In this document: positions 11,960 through 22,972 of the stretch, in pieces
How positions within the stretch are numbered: the stretch's first letter is position 1
How the letters are laid out: every line of letters begins with the position of its first letter
NCBI GenBank assembly: GCA_021432635.1
Contig: MU270035.1
Location: 124,001 to 188,000, forward strand
Source of the DNA: Thozetella sp. PMI_491
Taxonomy: Eukaryota > Ascomycota > Sordariomycetes > Chaetosphaeriales > Chaetosphaeriaceae
Length of the DNA stretch: 64,000 nt
Direction: 5' to 3'
Position numbers and translations under genes: made by a program
The notes under the pieces: generated by a model
The model's database searches: none
Seen by the model: only the letters and a program-made list of their open reading frames with translations
What the model was told of the DNA's origin: nothing

Positions 11960-13134
11960 TGTATAGGTTTATACGGTCCGTAGTGGGTTGTTCAGATTAG
12001 TGAGCAACTATTTGGCGAGCAAAGGTAACTATATGTAGATGTGTATGGTTGTATGCAAAGAGATGCGAAGTCTGAATTCGGTGGCAGATAGCGCCGAAGT
12101 CAGCATTTTAGCATCGTGCTCCGCCGCTTCCCTAGCGCCCCGTTAAACCAGCATGGCAGCGGCACAGTCAGTTTGAGTTAGACTCTAGTTCAGCTCCGGC
12201 GCCTTGTATGAGCATGGAGCGGCCGCGATACCGCGGGGGGACTTCTGCTTTCTATGCTTTGATCTGAGAGCAGAGAGGACCTAGGCAAAGAGGCAAAGGA
12301 CCAGGTTGCGAAAGCCGCATCACACTAACAACTCACGCCGTCGGCCTAAGCGAACCACCGATCGATTTTCGACGAGAACCCCACTTTGCTGTACCGCAAG
12401 AATTCATCATCTGACCTCGAGGAAGTAGCTCGTCCGATGGAGAAGAGCTCCCGTCATCAGATCCGCCTTTCTGATTAAGTCAGCAATCCTGCCTAAAAAG
12501 CTAGCAGATGCGGCTTACTACCCGGATACTAGGTATCGGGGTTAGGTCCTGAATCTATGTAGCTTCATAACATAAGCGGATGATAGACCATTCAGGTAGC
12601 TTAAACGGAGCCCTGAGGATCGGCCACATGTAGCGCTGATGGCTACCTGCGGGGACAGGGGCCGACTCAAGGGGGTTTTGACTATATAGCCTTCTTGTCT
12701 TAGCTACTCCACCATAGTGCATGGCCATGTCAGCTTGCCCAGGCACCAACCTATGGTTACGTCTAATGGCCTATAATGGTTACTACCAGGCCTAGCGAAA
12801 GATCCTCCGCAGAGGTCGACGGGCCGGCCCACTGATCCCTCGAAGCCCATGTCAGATCCAGCTAGTTTATCAGACTTGTCCAGTGAAGCCTTCATATGTC
12901 ACAGATGGTGAATAGATGCCCTTTTGTCTGGATATATCTCGATGCATAGATGGATGACTCGACGGCTGCTGGGCTAGGCAATTGCTTCTCACAAAGTGTA
13001 CGTGCGTCGCCCGGAGTTAGATAACAATATGGCAATCACGGACGTAGAGAAGCCCGGGCCCGTATGACCGACATTCCATGTCTAACACTTTTTATTTTTT
13101 ACTTCTCCCTTTTCCTAACTCATATCCCTCCAAA
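11960..13134. other. Intergenic region upstream of the methyltransferase
   Basis: This must include the methyltransferase promoter (start at 11959, minus strand). No TATA box or coding segment could be recognised. The sequence looks like unconstrained DNA. Confidence 0.45.
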
Positions 13135-13285
13135 GATAGCTTCTAACTCTTCGCGAGGCACTGCTGGCCTGGAGAAGCAGTCGATCCAGGTGCTTGCCAA
13201 GCACGGACCCCAACACATCCATTTTACCAGACGCAGCCAGAAATCGGTGGACGCAACAATTCAGGAAATAAGAAAGACCACATAA
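13135..13285 (+). pseudogene. Short-chain dehydrogenase fragment (relic)
   Basis: About 50 codons resemble the start of a fungal short-chain dehydrogenase. A glycine-poor remnant of the TGxxxGxG region (SSRGTAGLEKQ) is followed by VLAKHGPQHIHFTRRSQKS and ATIQEIRKT, matching the usual A-K-H-G-P-x-H-I and A-R-N/R-S-x-x-x pattern. The frame stops shortly after and no downstream YxxxK catalytic motif is found. The upstream sequence is AT-rich with no plausible start region. I read it as a truncated relic. The opposite strand at 13330-13520 has another frame with a faint SDR look (SLDISIGTAII, GKIDIV), too weak to call. Confidence 0.4.
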
Positions 13286-14098
13286 AAGGTAGAGTAGTAA
13301 TATAATGCGGTGAATCCTCGCTACAATATCAATCTTGCCGTTAAAAGCCTTGATGATTGCGGTCCCTATGCTGATATCAAGGCTAGGCACGCTTCCTAAA
13401 CCGGTAACTTGCTTTAGGTTTAGCTTAACTGTGCCATTACTGACAAGTTCATTTACTCGACTGGCAAAGACGCCAGCGGGACGGTCACCTCTCTGGCGCT
13501 GTCTATAACACCTATTGTTATAGGCTTGATCAGTCCCTAGTATAGGCGCTTGAAAGACTGGTAACTGAGTGTCGGGGAGCAAGCTGCCGCCGATGGGGCC
13601 CGCAAGCATTCAAGGCGATTGTTATCGTAATGAGTAGCTAGCTACCGTCCAGAACTATTACCAAGTGAATGTATCGCTGGAAAATATCTGGGCTCGTTTT
13701 TTGAAAGGTTACAAGCCGTCATCCTAGGCATTTACTACTTTCGCAGTTGCTAAACTTCGTCTCTGTAAGTAGGCTACTTGGAATTAATTAGAACAAGCCG
13801 AAGAACCGTAAGAAACCGTAAATCAGCCAAGGTAGTGAGAGGATGTTAGATGGACAAGGTTGTTGTTGCCCTTGACAAGGACCGAAGTAAAAGAGATACG
13901 CATATCGGCGGGCTGCAACCATCCAAAGTTGCCCTGTGTGAATAAACAGACCCTCGAAGTGGTGCCTAAATGTTGGTTGGTAGGCAAGGTTAGCCGCTGC
14001 ATGTGTGCGACATAACCCCCCAGCTCCTTCATAACCAACGTTCGATGCCCGCCCTTTTTTCTCCCTGCCCCTCTTTCTCTTCCGGCAACGCCCAACAA
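13286..14098. other. Intergenic region upstream of the P450 gene
   Basis: AT-rich and without a convincing gene. The final 60 bases before the P450 start are pyrimidine-rich, as is common just upstream of fungal genes. In-frame ATGs at 14003 and 14045 could extend the P450 N-terminus. Confidence 0.45.
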
Positions 14099-15963
14099 AT
14101 GAGCACATGCGACGAGCTCACGCACGCCCTTTGTGCCATGATTCTCGAAATTGCGGCCAGCTTTACGCTCGTCTATGGTCTCTGGACAGTCTACTGTCTG
14201 GAGTCTAATGTGCGGCGAGCACGGGCACTAGGTGTCCCCATCGTGCGCTGTCCTGTCGACCACAACAACCTCGGGTGGATGATCATCCAACCTTTTGTAT
14301 GGAAGGTGGTGGATGCTTTACCCATCCAGTGGAAATCGCTGCCCATATCCATTCGCATTACCCGCCGAGGATGGCATTTTATGGAGAAGTCAGATCTTCA
14401 TGTCCAAATGGGTCCGGTCTGGGCCATGGTGACGCCAGTCATCATCCTCCTGCATTTCGCGGACCCCGCTGCGATTTCCGAAATAATGACGAGGAGGAAA
14501 GATTTTAACAGGCCGATCAAGGAGTATAGTGAGTGTGAAAAGCTCAACCCACGTCCTCAACCTCAACACACTTGCCGTGGACGTCCAAGAAGGCCCAAGA
14601 AGGCTGGGTGTATGTCATGATAATGTATATACTGACGTCTGTGAAACACGCAGAGCTCTTGGAAGTGTACGGCCCTTGCCTCTCAACATCTGGGTCCGGC
14701 GACGACTGGGCACGCCACCGTAAAGTACTAGCTGCCCCCTTCAACGAGAATACCATGGCCTTCGTCTGGGGCGAGGCCCTTCGCCAAGCGAGGGCTATGG
14801 TTAAATCATGGACCAGCGCGACCGCCATGACTACAGGCATCCCCAGCATCCAGAAAGACACCCGTACATTGGCGCTCAATGTGCTCGCGTCAACTGGCTT
14901 TCGCAAGTCTTACGATTTTCACGGCTCGGCCGACTCCCTGGTAGAAGAGAATGTCGATGAGGGTGTTGGAGGCGGGACGGGCTACCGTAACAGTCTACAG
15001 ACGGTGCTTGATAATGCAATCTTCCTGATGCTCGTCCCGTACCAGAGACTAACGCTATGGGTTCTGCCCGCGAGATGGCGTCGAGTCGGCGAAGCTGCCA
15101 CCAGTTTTAAGAAGTACATGGTCAAAATGCTAGAGGAGGAAACAACGACATTGAACCAGGGAAAGCCAGGGTCCGGCGGCCTGATGACAGGTTTCGTTCA
15201 CGCCCTATATGCGAAGGATGCGGGTCACAAGATGGGTCTGTCAGTTGACGAGATCTTTGGGAACTTATTCATTATCAACTTTGCCGGCCACGACACCACC
15301 GCCAACACCATGGCGTTCATGATGCTCTTGCTGGCGGCCCATCCAGACGTTCAGCAATGGCTGGCCGAGGAGATCAGCACTGCAGCGGAACAGATGCCCG
15401 ATGGTAGAGAGTGGGAATACGAACGGCTCTTTCCGCGCCTTAATCGGTGCCACGCCGTACTGCTCGAAACTTTGCGCCTCTACTCACCTATACCCGCTCT
15501 TCCAAAGCTTACGGCACCCCAAGGTGTCCAGACCCTCATGGTAGGCGAGACAGGTCAGGTGTTGCACATTCCGCCAGGCATTGGCACCATCCCCCATCTC
15601 ATGTCCATGCACACCCACCCAGAGTACTGGGGCCCCGACGTGCTGGAGTGGCGTCCTTCAAGGTGGATCGTTGATGCCGGGGAACCGTTCCGGGAGCGCC
15701 TGATTGAGTTGCGCAAAGGAGTCTACTTCCCCTGGTCAGACGGTCCGCAGAATTGCCTCGGCAAGAAGTTTGCCGAAGTTGAAGCCGTGGCCGTCCTCGC
15801 GACCCTGTTTGAACGCAACAGACTGGAAATTGTCAAGAAGGAAGGGGAGAGTGTAGATGCAGCCAAGATGAGGACGATGCAGTGCGTGAACGAAGTCGAC
15901 TTGGAATTGTTGCTGCGTATGAGGGATGCGGATAAGATTAAGCTGCGCTACCGAGAGGCCTAA
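14099..15963 (+). CDS. Cytochrome P450 monooxygenase
   Basis: Two exons (14099-14528, 14654-15963) give 579 aa; the 125-nt intron has a GTGAGT donor, a CTGAC branch and a GCAG acceptor. An N-terminal hydrophobic helix (residues about 10-35) anchors it in the ER membrane. The P450 signatures occur in order: the helix-C region WARHRK, the I-helix oxygen motif FAGHDTTAN (about residue 352), the K-helix ETLR (about 414), the PERF-type WRPSRW (about 477), and the heme loop FPWSDGPQNCLG with its Cys at about 511. The heme loop keeps the F-x-x-G spacing and the Cys but has Asn before it in place of the usual Arg/His, a variant found in some fungal families. The start at 14099 is chosen because the helix follows directly. 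It lies between methyltransferase and SDR/OMT remnants, so a secondary-metabolite tailoring role is likely but the substrate is unknown. Confidence 0.92.
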
Positions 15964-16151
15964 GGCTTAGGTGCGCCCTTTGTTTCTTTAGGATGAGGAA
16001 TGGGGGATTCTGCTTGGGAAGGTCCATGTCCAGAGCTGCCGCGAATGCAGTAACTTAGCACGCTTGGAAGCTGAAACGCGATGGAATCTTGTATTCCTTG
16101 CCACCTTTTTAACGAGACCCCTTGAGTTTTATGTCAAGAATTTGAGAATAG

Positions 16152-16790
16152 TCATATATTTTGGCCTTCAGGCGGAGAACCGGTTACTGCTCGTCTAGGT
16201 TTAGACTGAAGCTCCCCCCAAATCCACCGCCACTGGCCGTCACCAGCCCATTCAGCCTGGATGATGGCATTCTTGCCCCTGGGGCACTTCGATGCCCAAA
16301 AACTTGTACCTGGAATCAGCCTGCAAGAAGAGCGAGACCCAGCGTCCACGACGCGAGGGAGAGCCGGCCAGAACTGCTCGGCAATGGTGGTCACCCAGCC
16401 GTGCATTTGGGCATTTGGGCATGCTAGGACGCGAGATGCAGCCATGTGTGCAACAAATCCCTTGCGAGGCTCGCGGAATACATGGCGTCCCATAGCGGAG
16501 CGCAGGATGCACGTGACGTCCTTGGAAGGCTGGCCTGTCAACTCTGCAATCTCGTCGAATGAGGTTTCTCCTTCCGAAGGGACGAGAGCCGCAATCTTGT
16601 GCCGGTAGATGTACTGGATGCCGAGCATGAAATATTGATCTCCGGGGCAGTCGACGATAGTTGCTACGGGCCCGAGGAGGAGGTGGTGAAGTTTATCGGT
16701 AGCTTCCATGACCGTATGCTTGGCGGCTTCGACAACCTCCGAGAGTATTTGCCCTAGAGCGAGACCATCTCCCTCCTCGAAAAGTAGATC
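16152..16790 (-). pseudogene. O-methyltransferase pseudogene with internal deletion
   Basis: Reading from 16790 leftwards, one frame encodes the N-terminal dimerisation/winged-helix part of a fungal O-methyltransferase. It includes VVEAAKHTVMEATDKLHHLLLGP, then YFMLGIQYIYRHKIA, then DVTCILRSAMGRHVFREP and FVAHMAASRVLA. Near 16350 the homology jumps straight to the extreme C-terminus: a second frame gives LFLQADSRYKFLGIEVPQG and the first frame then gives AIIQAEWAGDG. The SAM-binding Rossmann domain of about 200 residues is absent, and at least two frame changes are needed. The protein could not bind the cofactor. It lies just downstream of the P450 gene, convergent with it, and fits a decayed cluster. 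Confidence 0.7.
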
Positions 16791-17090
16791 AGATCATCAA
16801 ACCGGCCAGTTAAAAACTGCAGGTCATTCCACGGGACATTTCTTGCATACGGCATAGATTTAATTAGCATAGGATCTAGATATATGCCTCATGGATGCTA
16901 CCGCGAGCAAACCCCGGAATGTTCTCGTGCTGGCAAAATTTGTTGCTGTGGGCATCTGTGTTCAGACTATGCTGTCCTTGGACACGTGCACTGGTCATAT
17001 CTATGGAAATAGAAAGAAACTAGAACTGATTCAACTAGAAAGACATTGTCGTAGCCTTAGGCTGAATAAGAATGATACTGCCACAGCTCT
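16791..17090. other. Short intergenic region
   Basis: It lies between the O-methyltransferase relic and the 3' end of the DUF1254 gene. Nothing recognisable is seen. Confidence 0.4.
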
Positions 17091-18865
17091 TTAAGCTAGT
17101 ATGGCCCCTTGCTTGGTGACGATCGGGTAGACGTACGATCCGCCAACTACTAACGGTTCGGTAGGGGCATAAAAGCGCACTGCATCGCTCGTCAATAATT
17201 CAATCTCACATCCATCTCTTTTAATTGAGAATAGAGGGCACATACAGTTGACAGTGAAGGAGCCTCCTCCGGCCGGTGCCGGAAGCCAGTTAGATGTCCA
17301 GTTTGCCGACGGCGATAGGTCGGCTGGCTGAATCAAGATAGAGAATGGATCATTGCGACTGTTATCCTCGTACACCCGTGTCCCGTCAGGATATGTGATA
17401 TTGCTGCGGTCGCCTAGCGAGTAGACGTTGATCGGGTTCGGGATAAGGTAACTCTCGCTATTGTAAGCCGTGAGGCTCCAGAATCCCTGCACCGGAGGTT
17501 TGCCGGACGGGAATGTGAAGATATACGATTCGTTCGCGGCGAGAGACATGGTTCCGTTATACTGCGGATACTAGAAGACCGTCAGCAATTTACCAACATT
17601 TGAGAAATATCTCGGCAGCAGATCTCTTGCCAAAACGCCACCGAGCAAGTCGCTGTTCCCGGCAGGTCCTAGAAATGGGGATGCAGAACAGGGGGTTACT
17701 GACAATCACCACGTCTTGGACTAGCTGCAGGTAGCCAGTGAATGCAATCCAGCTTCGAGCGGCGTATCCATCATGGAAGTTTCCGCTATACTGCGGAAGC
17801 AAGTCCACCCAGCCGTTCCCAAATGACTCAAGGCCACTCCCAAGAAGCGAAAGAACGCCATTGAGCACTAGCGTGTTTGCTGACGCGTAGTTGACATCGG
17901 AGGGAGGTGTATAGTGGCCGTTGGACAGGCCGGCTGCCTTAAAATTCTGGACCACGGCAGGAAGATATTCGGCTTGAATTGGGGGGTTGTAGGAAGCCAC
18001 TCGTGCGACGACCTCTAGAAGTGTTTCAATGGAGCTCTGGTCAAGGCCCATGGGGTAAGTAAGGTTCATAGGGGCGAGAGCCTCGCTCTCCAGCAGAGCA
18101 TTGCTCAGTGCCGGCATCTCGCGACATCCAGACTGCGGGATCTCGGTGACCTTGATTCGGCTCTGGATCTCTCGGACTACCTCAATGTCGCCAGATTGGT
18201 TGAAAAGCAGGATACGAGGAAGAACCAATCCATAGGTGGTGGGGAAGCTGATGTAGCCCTGGTATTCCGACTCGTTCGTAGCAGTTTCGAACCCCACGCT
18301 GGAGCTGTTCTTGGCACGCTGTATCAGGTACTGGCCAGGAAGGATGTTTGTTAAAGAACCAATGTTTGCAAAGTTGTTGCCCCATCTACTCGAGGTTGTC
18401 AGTGTCCAAAATATAGAAGAGTCTGCCAGAACTTACAAGTCATAGAATGGGATGACATAGAAGCGTCCGTCTGGCACCGGGGGGATTGTGAGGACTACAT
18501 CCGCACTTGATAAGTCGACTGCAACCTTCGAGTAGACCGTGTCGACGTTCGGCCTCACAATGGCGGCTCCGGTGGCCGTAGCGGTCGAGTTCTCGTGGAA
18601 GATGGCATTGGGGCCGAGCGAGTCGATAACCGGCCCTAAACTTGCGGCATACTGAATGAGCGGGTAACCGTACTAGGGTCCTGTTAGTATGAATGATGTT
18701 CCGAACCGGGTTATCATTACTGACGGTAATGGCGAACGCAGTGGCATTGTTGGTTGGAATCAAAGTGTAGTTCCCCGAGTTCCCGCCGCCTGTCTGTCTA
18801 GGGGCCGACCGACTCTCGGTAAGGCCAAGGAGCGCCAAAGCGGATGCAAAGCGGAAAAAGACCAT
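17091..18865 (-). CDS. Secreted DUF1254/DUF1214 family protein
   Basis: Five exons (18865-18725, 18672-18437, 18385-17704, 17570-17246, 17179-17091) give 490 aa. An N-terminal signal peptide (FASALALLGLTES) is followed by the DUF1254 half (YGYPLIQYA, AIVRPNVDTVYSKVAVDL, FYVIPFYDLWGNNFANIGS). The DUF1214 half has FPSGKPPVQGFWSLTAYN, then NVYSLGDRSN, then NWLPAPAGG and RFYAPTEP. Many N-x-S/T sites suit a secreted glycoprotein. The family is common in bacteria and fungi but its biochemical role is not settled. The last intron (17180-17245, 66 nt) has no stop in frame, but splicing restores the family-typical run FTVNLRFYAPTEP, so it is taken as real. An in-frame ATG at 18943 would add 26 residues before the signal peptide and is judged less likely. 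Confidence 0.82.
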
Positions 18866-20492
18866 GTTCAAAGTGCAACGAATTTTAATGAATAGCAGCG
18901 TGGTCAAGAATCTTGAGAGTGCTCCAGAAGAACCTACTCGCACTTGAGTTGCGCATGTTCACTCATATCCCCTTCAACATCCTCGAATTTAAACACGGAC
19001 GGTCGGCTATGTGTACGCGCATTCGCCTTATTGACAAGGCCTAGTCTGACCAGCCCCTGCCCGCGGGGACGAATAGCACGTAAGGGACCGCTGCAAAATC
19101 CCTCTTAGTGCGCTGCGGCTGTGTTGGGCGGCCCCCTCGTTTTCGCGATCGTTAAGCCTAGCTGCTGACTTAAACGACCTAAACGAGCATCGCATCCCAC
19201 CGACTCAGACCGATCGCCACCTATATACAGGCATATCTACCTTATCCATAGGTAGGAGCAACGAAAAGGGTATAGACTAAATAAAAAACGCCTAATAGGC
19301 TCACATTATAATATCCCGCAATTAAGTTGCTCGAGACGGGGACCTTGTAGACATCTGGAGTCGCACTGCACATGATATGATGGTGAAGTGGCGGAGCATT
19401 TCTTGCCTCGGTAGCAAGTAATCGCCAATAAGTTGCTCGGTATGAGCCACGGCACTTTCGGAGACCAACCGCAGCCCTCGCTATCCTGCATCCTTTCTTG
19501 TGCTGCTGACATGATTGTGTTACGTGTTCGTAGTACCACGCGGCATACTAGTCACTGCCTCGGCTCAAGCACAGATATACGATGTAAATGATTTTACTGG
19601 TCCTACGGCCTTTTGATTGGGACCGCGGGCAATTCTCGGTGCGATGGATTTGAGACTATTATTCGCCGAAGAATACATACAAAGCTGGGATAGCGTGGGC
19701 TCCTCTTAAACCTCTTCCCCAGCATCGGTGACCTCCTACTCGCGTCGGGTCCGAAATGCCGCTGTCGTTTCTTCCCACCGCATGGAAGACCTTGTTCGAG
19801 CCGACCCAAGACTGCCAAGTCGCCTCAGCTACCTCAGCTTCACGCTCGGTCGATCCTATACTTGGCTACCTAGCTACCTGCCGGTCACGACGGGAAGATG
19901 GCACGGTCCTCGTCCCACAGCAAGCGCTATCTGCCAACCTATACATGTCCAAGGCGCCGCCCAGGAGCTGATGCGAGGCAGCCCGCGGGATGAGACCTTG
20001 TGCGTGGCATGCATTGTGCTATCAACAAAACTCAAGGTGGTACTGATTCATGGCCGCTGCGGTTCATAGCCCAATCATCTGGATGCGGGCCACTGCCGCT
20101 TTCAAAATTGATCCCAAAATATGCATTCCTAGGACCCCCCAGCCTCCGAGTGGCGATCTCGGTGGGCTTGGGGCGTGCTCGTCGTTTTGCCAAGAGTTCT
20201 CGTCGTGCTCGGCGCGCCGGCTCGGCCCCAATGAAGCCCCGCGATCTGTTCTCCGCAACGGCAGATTCTCATCAACAGGCCGCCTGGGCGGCGCTTGGCA
20301 GTGCGCTCGGGACTGCCACCTCCGTCATTCCTCAGATTTCTTACCCATCATGATACATGAATCCACTTCCCTCGTTTGCTGTCTATATATACTCGGCGGA
20401 ATCGCCCTCTGGTGCCCCGAATTGCTGCTCGTCAGTCCGTCCCTCCCCCATCTTTCCCAAATTCCTTCAACAAACTACCACGAGCCCCCAAA
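18866..20492. other. Gene-free region between divergent secreted-protein genes
   Basis: About 1.6 kb separate the starts of the DUF1254 gene (minus) and the small cysteine-rich protein gene (plus), so both promoters lie here. I found no coding exon with a known domain. A TATA box near 20384 is listed separately. Confidence 0.5.
20384..20391 (+). promoter_or_regulatory. TATA box of the small cysteine-rich protein gene
   Basis: The motif TATATATA lies 109 bp before the start codon at 20493. That spacing suits a short 5' leader of about 70-80 nt. No other AT-rich box is close. The assignment rests on motif and position only. Confidence 0.45.
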
Positions 20493-20684
20493 ATGAGAGT
20501 TTTCTTTGGCCTAGCCACCGTGCTATTGAGCTCACTGGCCGTCCAGGCGGCATATACCGGTCCTTGCTCGACGACCGACTGCGGCGAGAACCACTTGGAT
20601 TGCCGGGGTAGAGGTAACCTGTGTGTGCCCTACCCTAGCACCGATCCAGCACTGCGACAAGGATGCACCTGCTCAACCGGATAA
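20493..20684 (+). CDS. Small secreted cysteine-rich protein (63 aa)
   Basis: A single exon encodes a signal peptide (MRVFFGLATVLLSSLAVQA, cleavage likely after Ala19). The mature part is about 44 residues with six cysteines, in the pattern C-x4-C-x6-C-x6-C-x13-C-x-C. The start codon has a good context (CAAAATGAG) and lies 109 bp downstream of a TATA box. I do not recognise the family. Three disulfides would make a compact stable fold, as in fungal effector-like or antimicrobial-type secreted peptides; that role is an inference from size, cysteines and secretion only. An in-frame upstream extension has no good start and would bury the signal peptide. It is flanked by other secreted-protein genes. 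Confidence 0.7.
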   Translation: MRVFFGLATVLLSSLAVQAAYTGPCSTTDCGENHLDCRGRGNLCVPYPSTDPALRQGCTCSTG

Positions 20685-21244
20685 GCTCTACTGGTAATAC
20701 CCTCGATGCCAGCACACGAGTTATTGGGAGCTACTAGTGACAAACCTACCTAGCCTGAGCCACTAGCATGGATATGCTGCAAGATCGCTGCCAGGGAGCC
20801 CGAAGACCAAAATATGTATTTCAGCTTGCAACTATGGAACCGATGAGAGACGCCGGATGGAATGAACAAGAATTGGCTCGTGTGTGCGCTTGTGAACTCA
20901 GATGCCTACGGCAGGATGACTAGAAATGATATGGAAATGCGCATATGCAGGAAGAGCGGATGATCTACGCGAGGATTGTCAAATGCAGTACATCTTAGAT
21001 CTTGTGTTGCATCAAGCGCTAAAGGACCCTACCATTTTGTTTCATCTACGATGCTTGTTTTCTCCTCGTCAAACAACTTAGACACGACCTTTGTATCACG
21101 TCGAGCTGCATGTCGACTCAGCGGTGCGTAAATCCGCAACCGGGAAAAATATAAACATAATATAGTTCTAAGTACCTAATCTAAGTATGCCCAGATGGGG
21201 ATAACCTAGACAGAGTAGATTAGTGTGTCTAGACCGTTCCCTCT
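20685..21244. other. Intergenic region between convergent genes
   Basis: This is the 3' flank of the small secreted protein and of the GH28 gene, which converge. AT-rich sequence around 21140-21190 may hold polyadenylation signals. Nothing else is seen. Confidence 0.45.
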
Positions 21245-22972
21245 TTAGCACTCGCCCGTGGCACTACCCCCTGTGCACACCGGCCCCGTGCAGTTGAACC
21301 CGTGAGGAGACACAACGTTGCCACACAGGTACTCAGTAGCTGCGGTACCGTTAGTCAGGTACAGGTCAAAATCGGACAGTTCGATGTCGGTGCACGGTGC
21401 TACGGCGCTGCACTGAAGGCTGGCGGCGCGCGTGGACTTCGTTGTCCCCGTCAACCCGCTAAGCTTGACATTGCGGATCTGGAACTGCGAGTTCGTGCAG
21501 TTCCCCACACCCGGGGCGCCACTGAACCGCGTGCATTGGGAAATGGCGAAAGCAGCTCCGCGCAGACCCGTGGCAGTCATGTTAGTGAAGACCATGTCGG
21601 ATGCGACTGTTGTCCAAGGTATCGTTAGTTAACTTCGTTGTCATAGAATTAGAACCGGGGGAGTAATGAGGAAGCTGCTTACATCCAAGTCCACCGCCTG
21701 TTGAAATTCTCTGTTAGCAAATATCCTTATGTGCCCTAAAGAAAGTTGCGTTTGGGGTCGGAGTAAGGGGCCGCATGGTACTGCTGGTACATACCACCTC
21801 CGTTCGGCGGGTAGCCGTTTTGGTCGTTTGTCCACGTCTTGAAGTAAAGCTACAGGAGCAAATCGTTAGAATCGCTATGAATCCAAAAGAAACTAGCCAA
21901 ATTCTTACAGCATGCAGAGTATTGTCGAATGTGACATTTTCCACTCGTATCCTCTCTACTGTCTCGAACTGGCCGTTATACTGTCCGATGCTACCAACGG
22001 CAAGGCCTAGCCCGTTATAAAACCTGGAGTTGGTGACACTGATGTCTGTGCTGTTCGCTTTGAACGCAAAAGAGTCGTCCCCGTTATAGACGGTCCAATT
22101 ATTGAGTCGAATATGAGACGAGCGGATCGTATCTCCGCCGTCAGTGTTCGCTACCACCAGCAAAGTCAGTCAAGTCCACATTCACCACACAACGGAAGAG
22201 AACGAGCTCAGTTCTTCGCCCCCGAGCTTACAGCTTGATACAATATTCCCAGTATTGTTGACAAAGATACTGTCCAAGTCGACGTTGTGGGAGTAGATAA
22301 TCGTCATCGTCCTGGACTCAGATCAGCCTTCACAGGTCTCTGGCTTCGTCGCGAGACGCTCTTCAACCTACCACATCTGGCTTCGGAGAAAGTTGATACC
22401 TTTGATGACGGAATTCGTGAGGCTATGAAACGTGATGGCATGTGGGCGGCCCGGGTAGTTGGATGTATTGGGCTGCTTCTTGATCCATTGGTACCAATAG
22501 TCGCCGTTTCCATCCAAAGTGCCTTTCCCATAACCGTTGAGTCGAACCCTGTCCCCTCCAAGGATGAACGCAGACGATTGGTTCTGGTAACCAACCGGCA
22601 TAGAGTGGTTGAGCCAATATGTAATGTCGGTACTCCACTAAACATCTACCAGTTAGAGTCCCATGCAATGTCGGCAGTCAGAGAGCCAATTATACGGGGT
22701 AGCACGCATACAAGGAGAGTACCGTGAACATCAATCTCCACGTCGTCTAGCCATGTAATGTTCATTATGCTGTTGACATAGTAAACTGTGTCTTCAAAGA
22801 TCACCCTGCCACCTCGGCCGCAGTCTTTGAACGCCTGAATGATGGCCGGCGCATCGTCGGTTAGATTTGTCCCGGCAGTTTTCACCGTACATGTTTTCCT
22901 GTTGTCGTTGCATTTGGTGGCGTTGCTCCGGAATGCAAGAAAAGCAAGGACGACGGTGAGAAGGAGCCGCAT
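21245..22972 (-). CDS. Secreted glycoside hydrolase family 28 (exo-polygalacturonase/rhamnogalacturonase-like)
   Basis: Seven exons (22972-22712, 22637-22372, 22311-22232, 22150-21909, 21849-21795, 21697-21683, 21606-21245) give 426 aa. Exon 6 is a 15-nt microexon that completes the glycine run YPPNGGGGGLG. A signal peptide (LLLTVVLAFLAFRSNA) precedes the beta-helix fold. GH28 signature blocks appear in order: VNNTGNIVSSSNTDGGDT (NTD block), NGDDSFAFKANS (GDD block), then NGLGLAVGSIGQY, then HALYFKTW. The last two stand where classic endo-polygalacturonases have GHG and RIK. The catalytic Asp residues of the NTD and DD blocks are kept; the GHG histidine is Leu, so this is not a standard endo-enzyme. 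It would act outside the cell on pectin or rhamnogalacturonan side chains. C-terminal cysteines fit disulfides of the family. Confidence 0.88.

Noticed and set aside
17594-17668. A 75-nt in-frame cryptic exon inside the 133-nt intron of the DUF1254 gene
   Set aside because: It has AG/GT borders, but the flanking introns would be only 35 and 23 nt, below the usual fungal minimum. Direct joining gives the family-like sequence.
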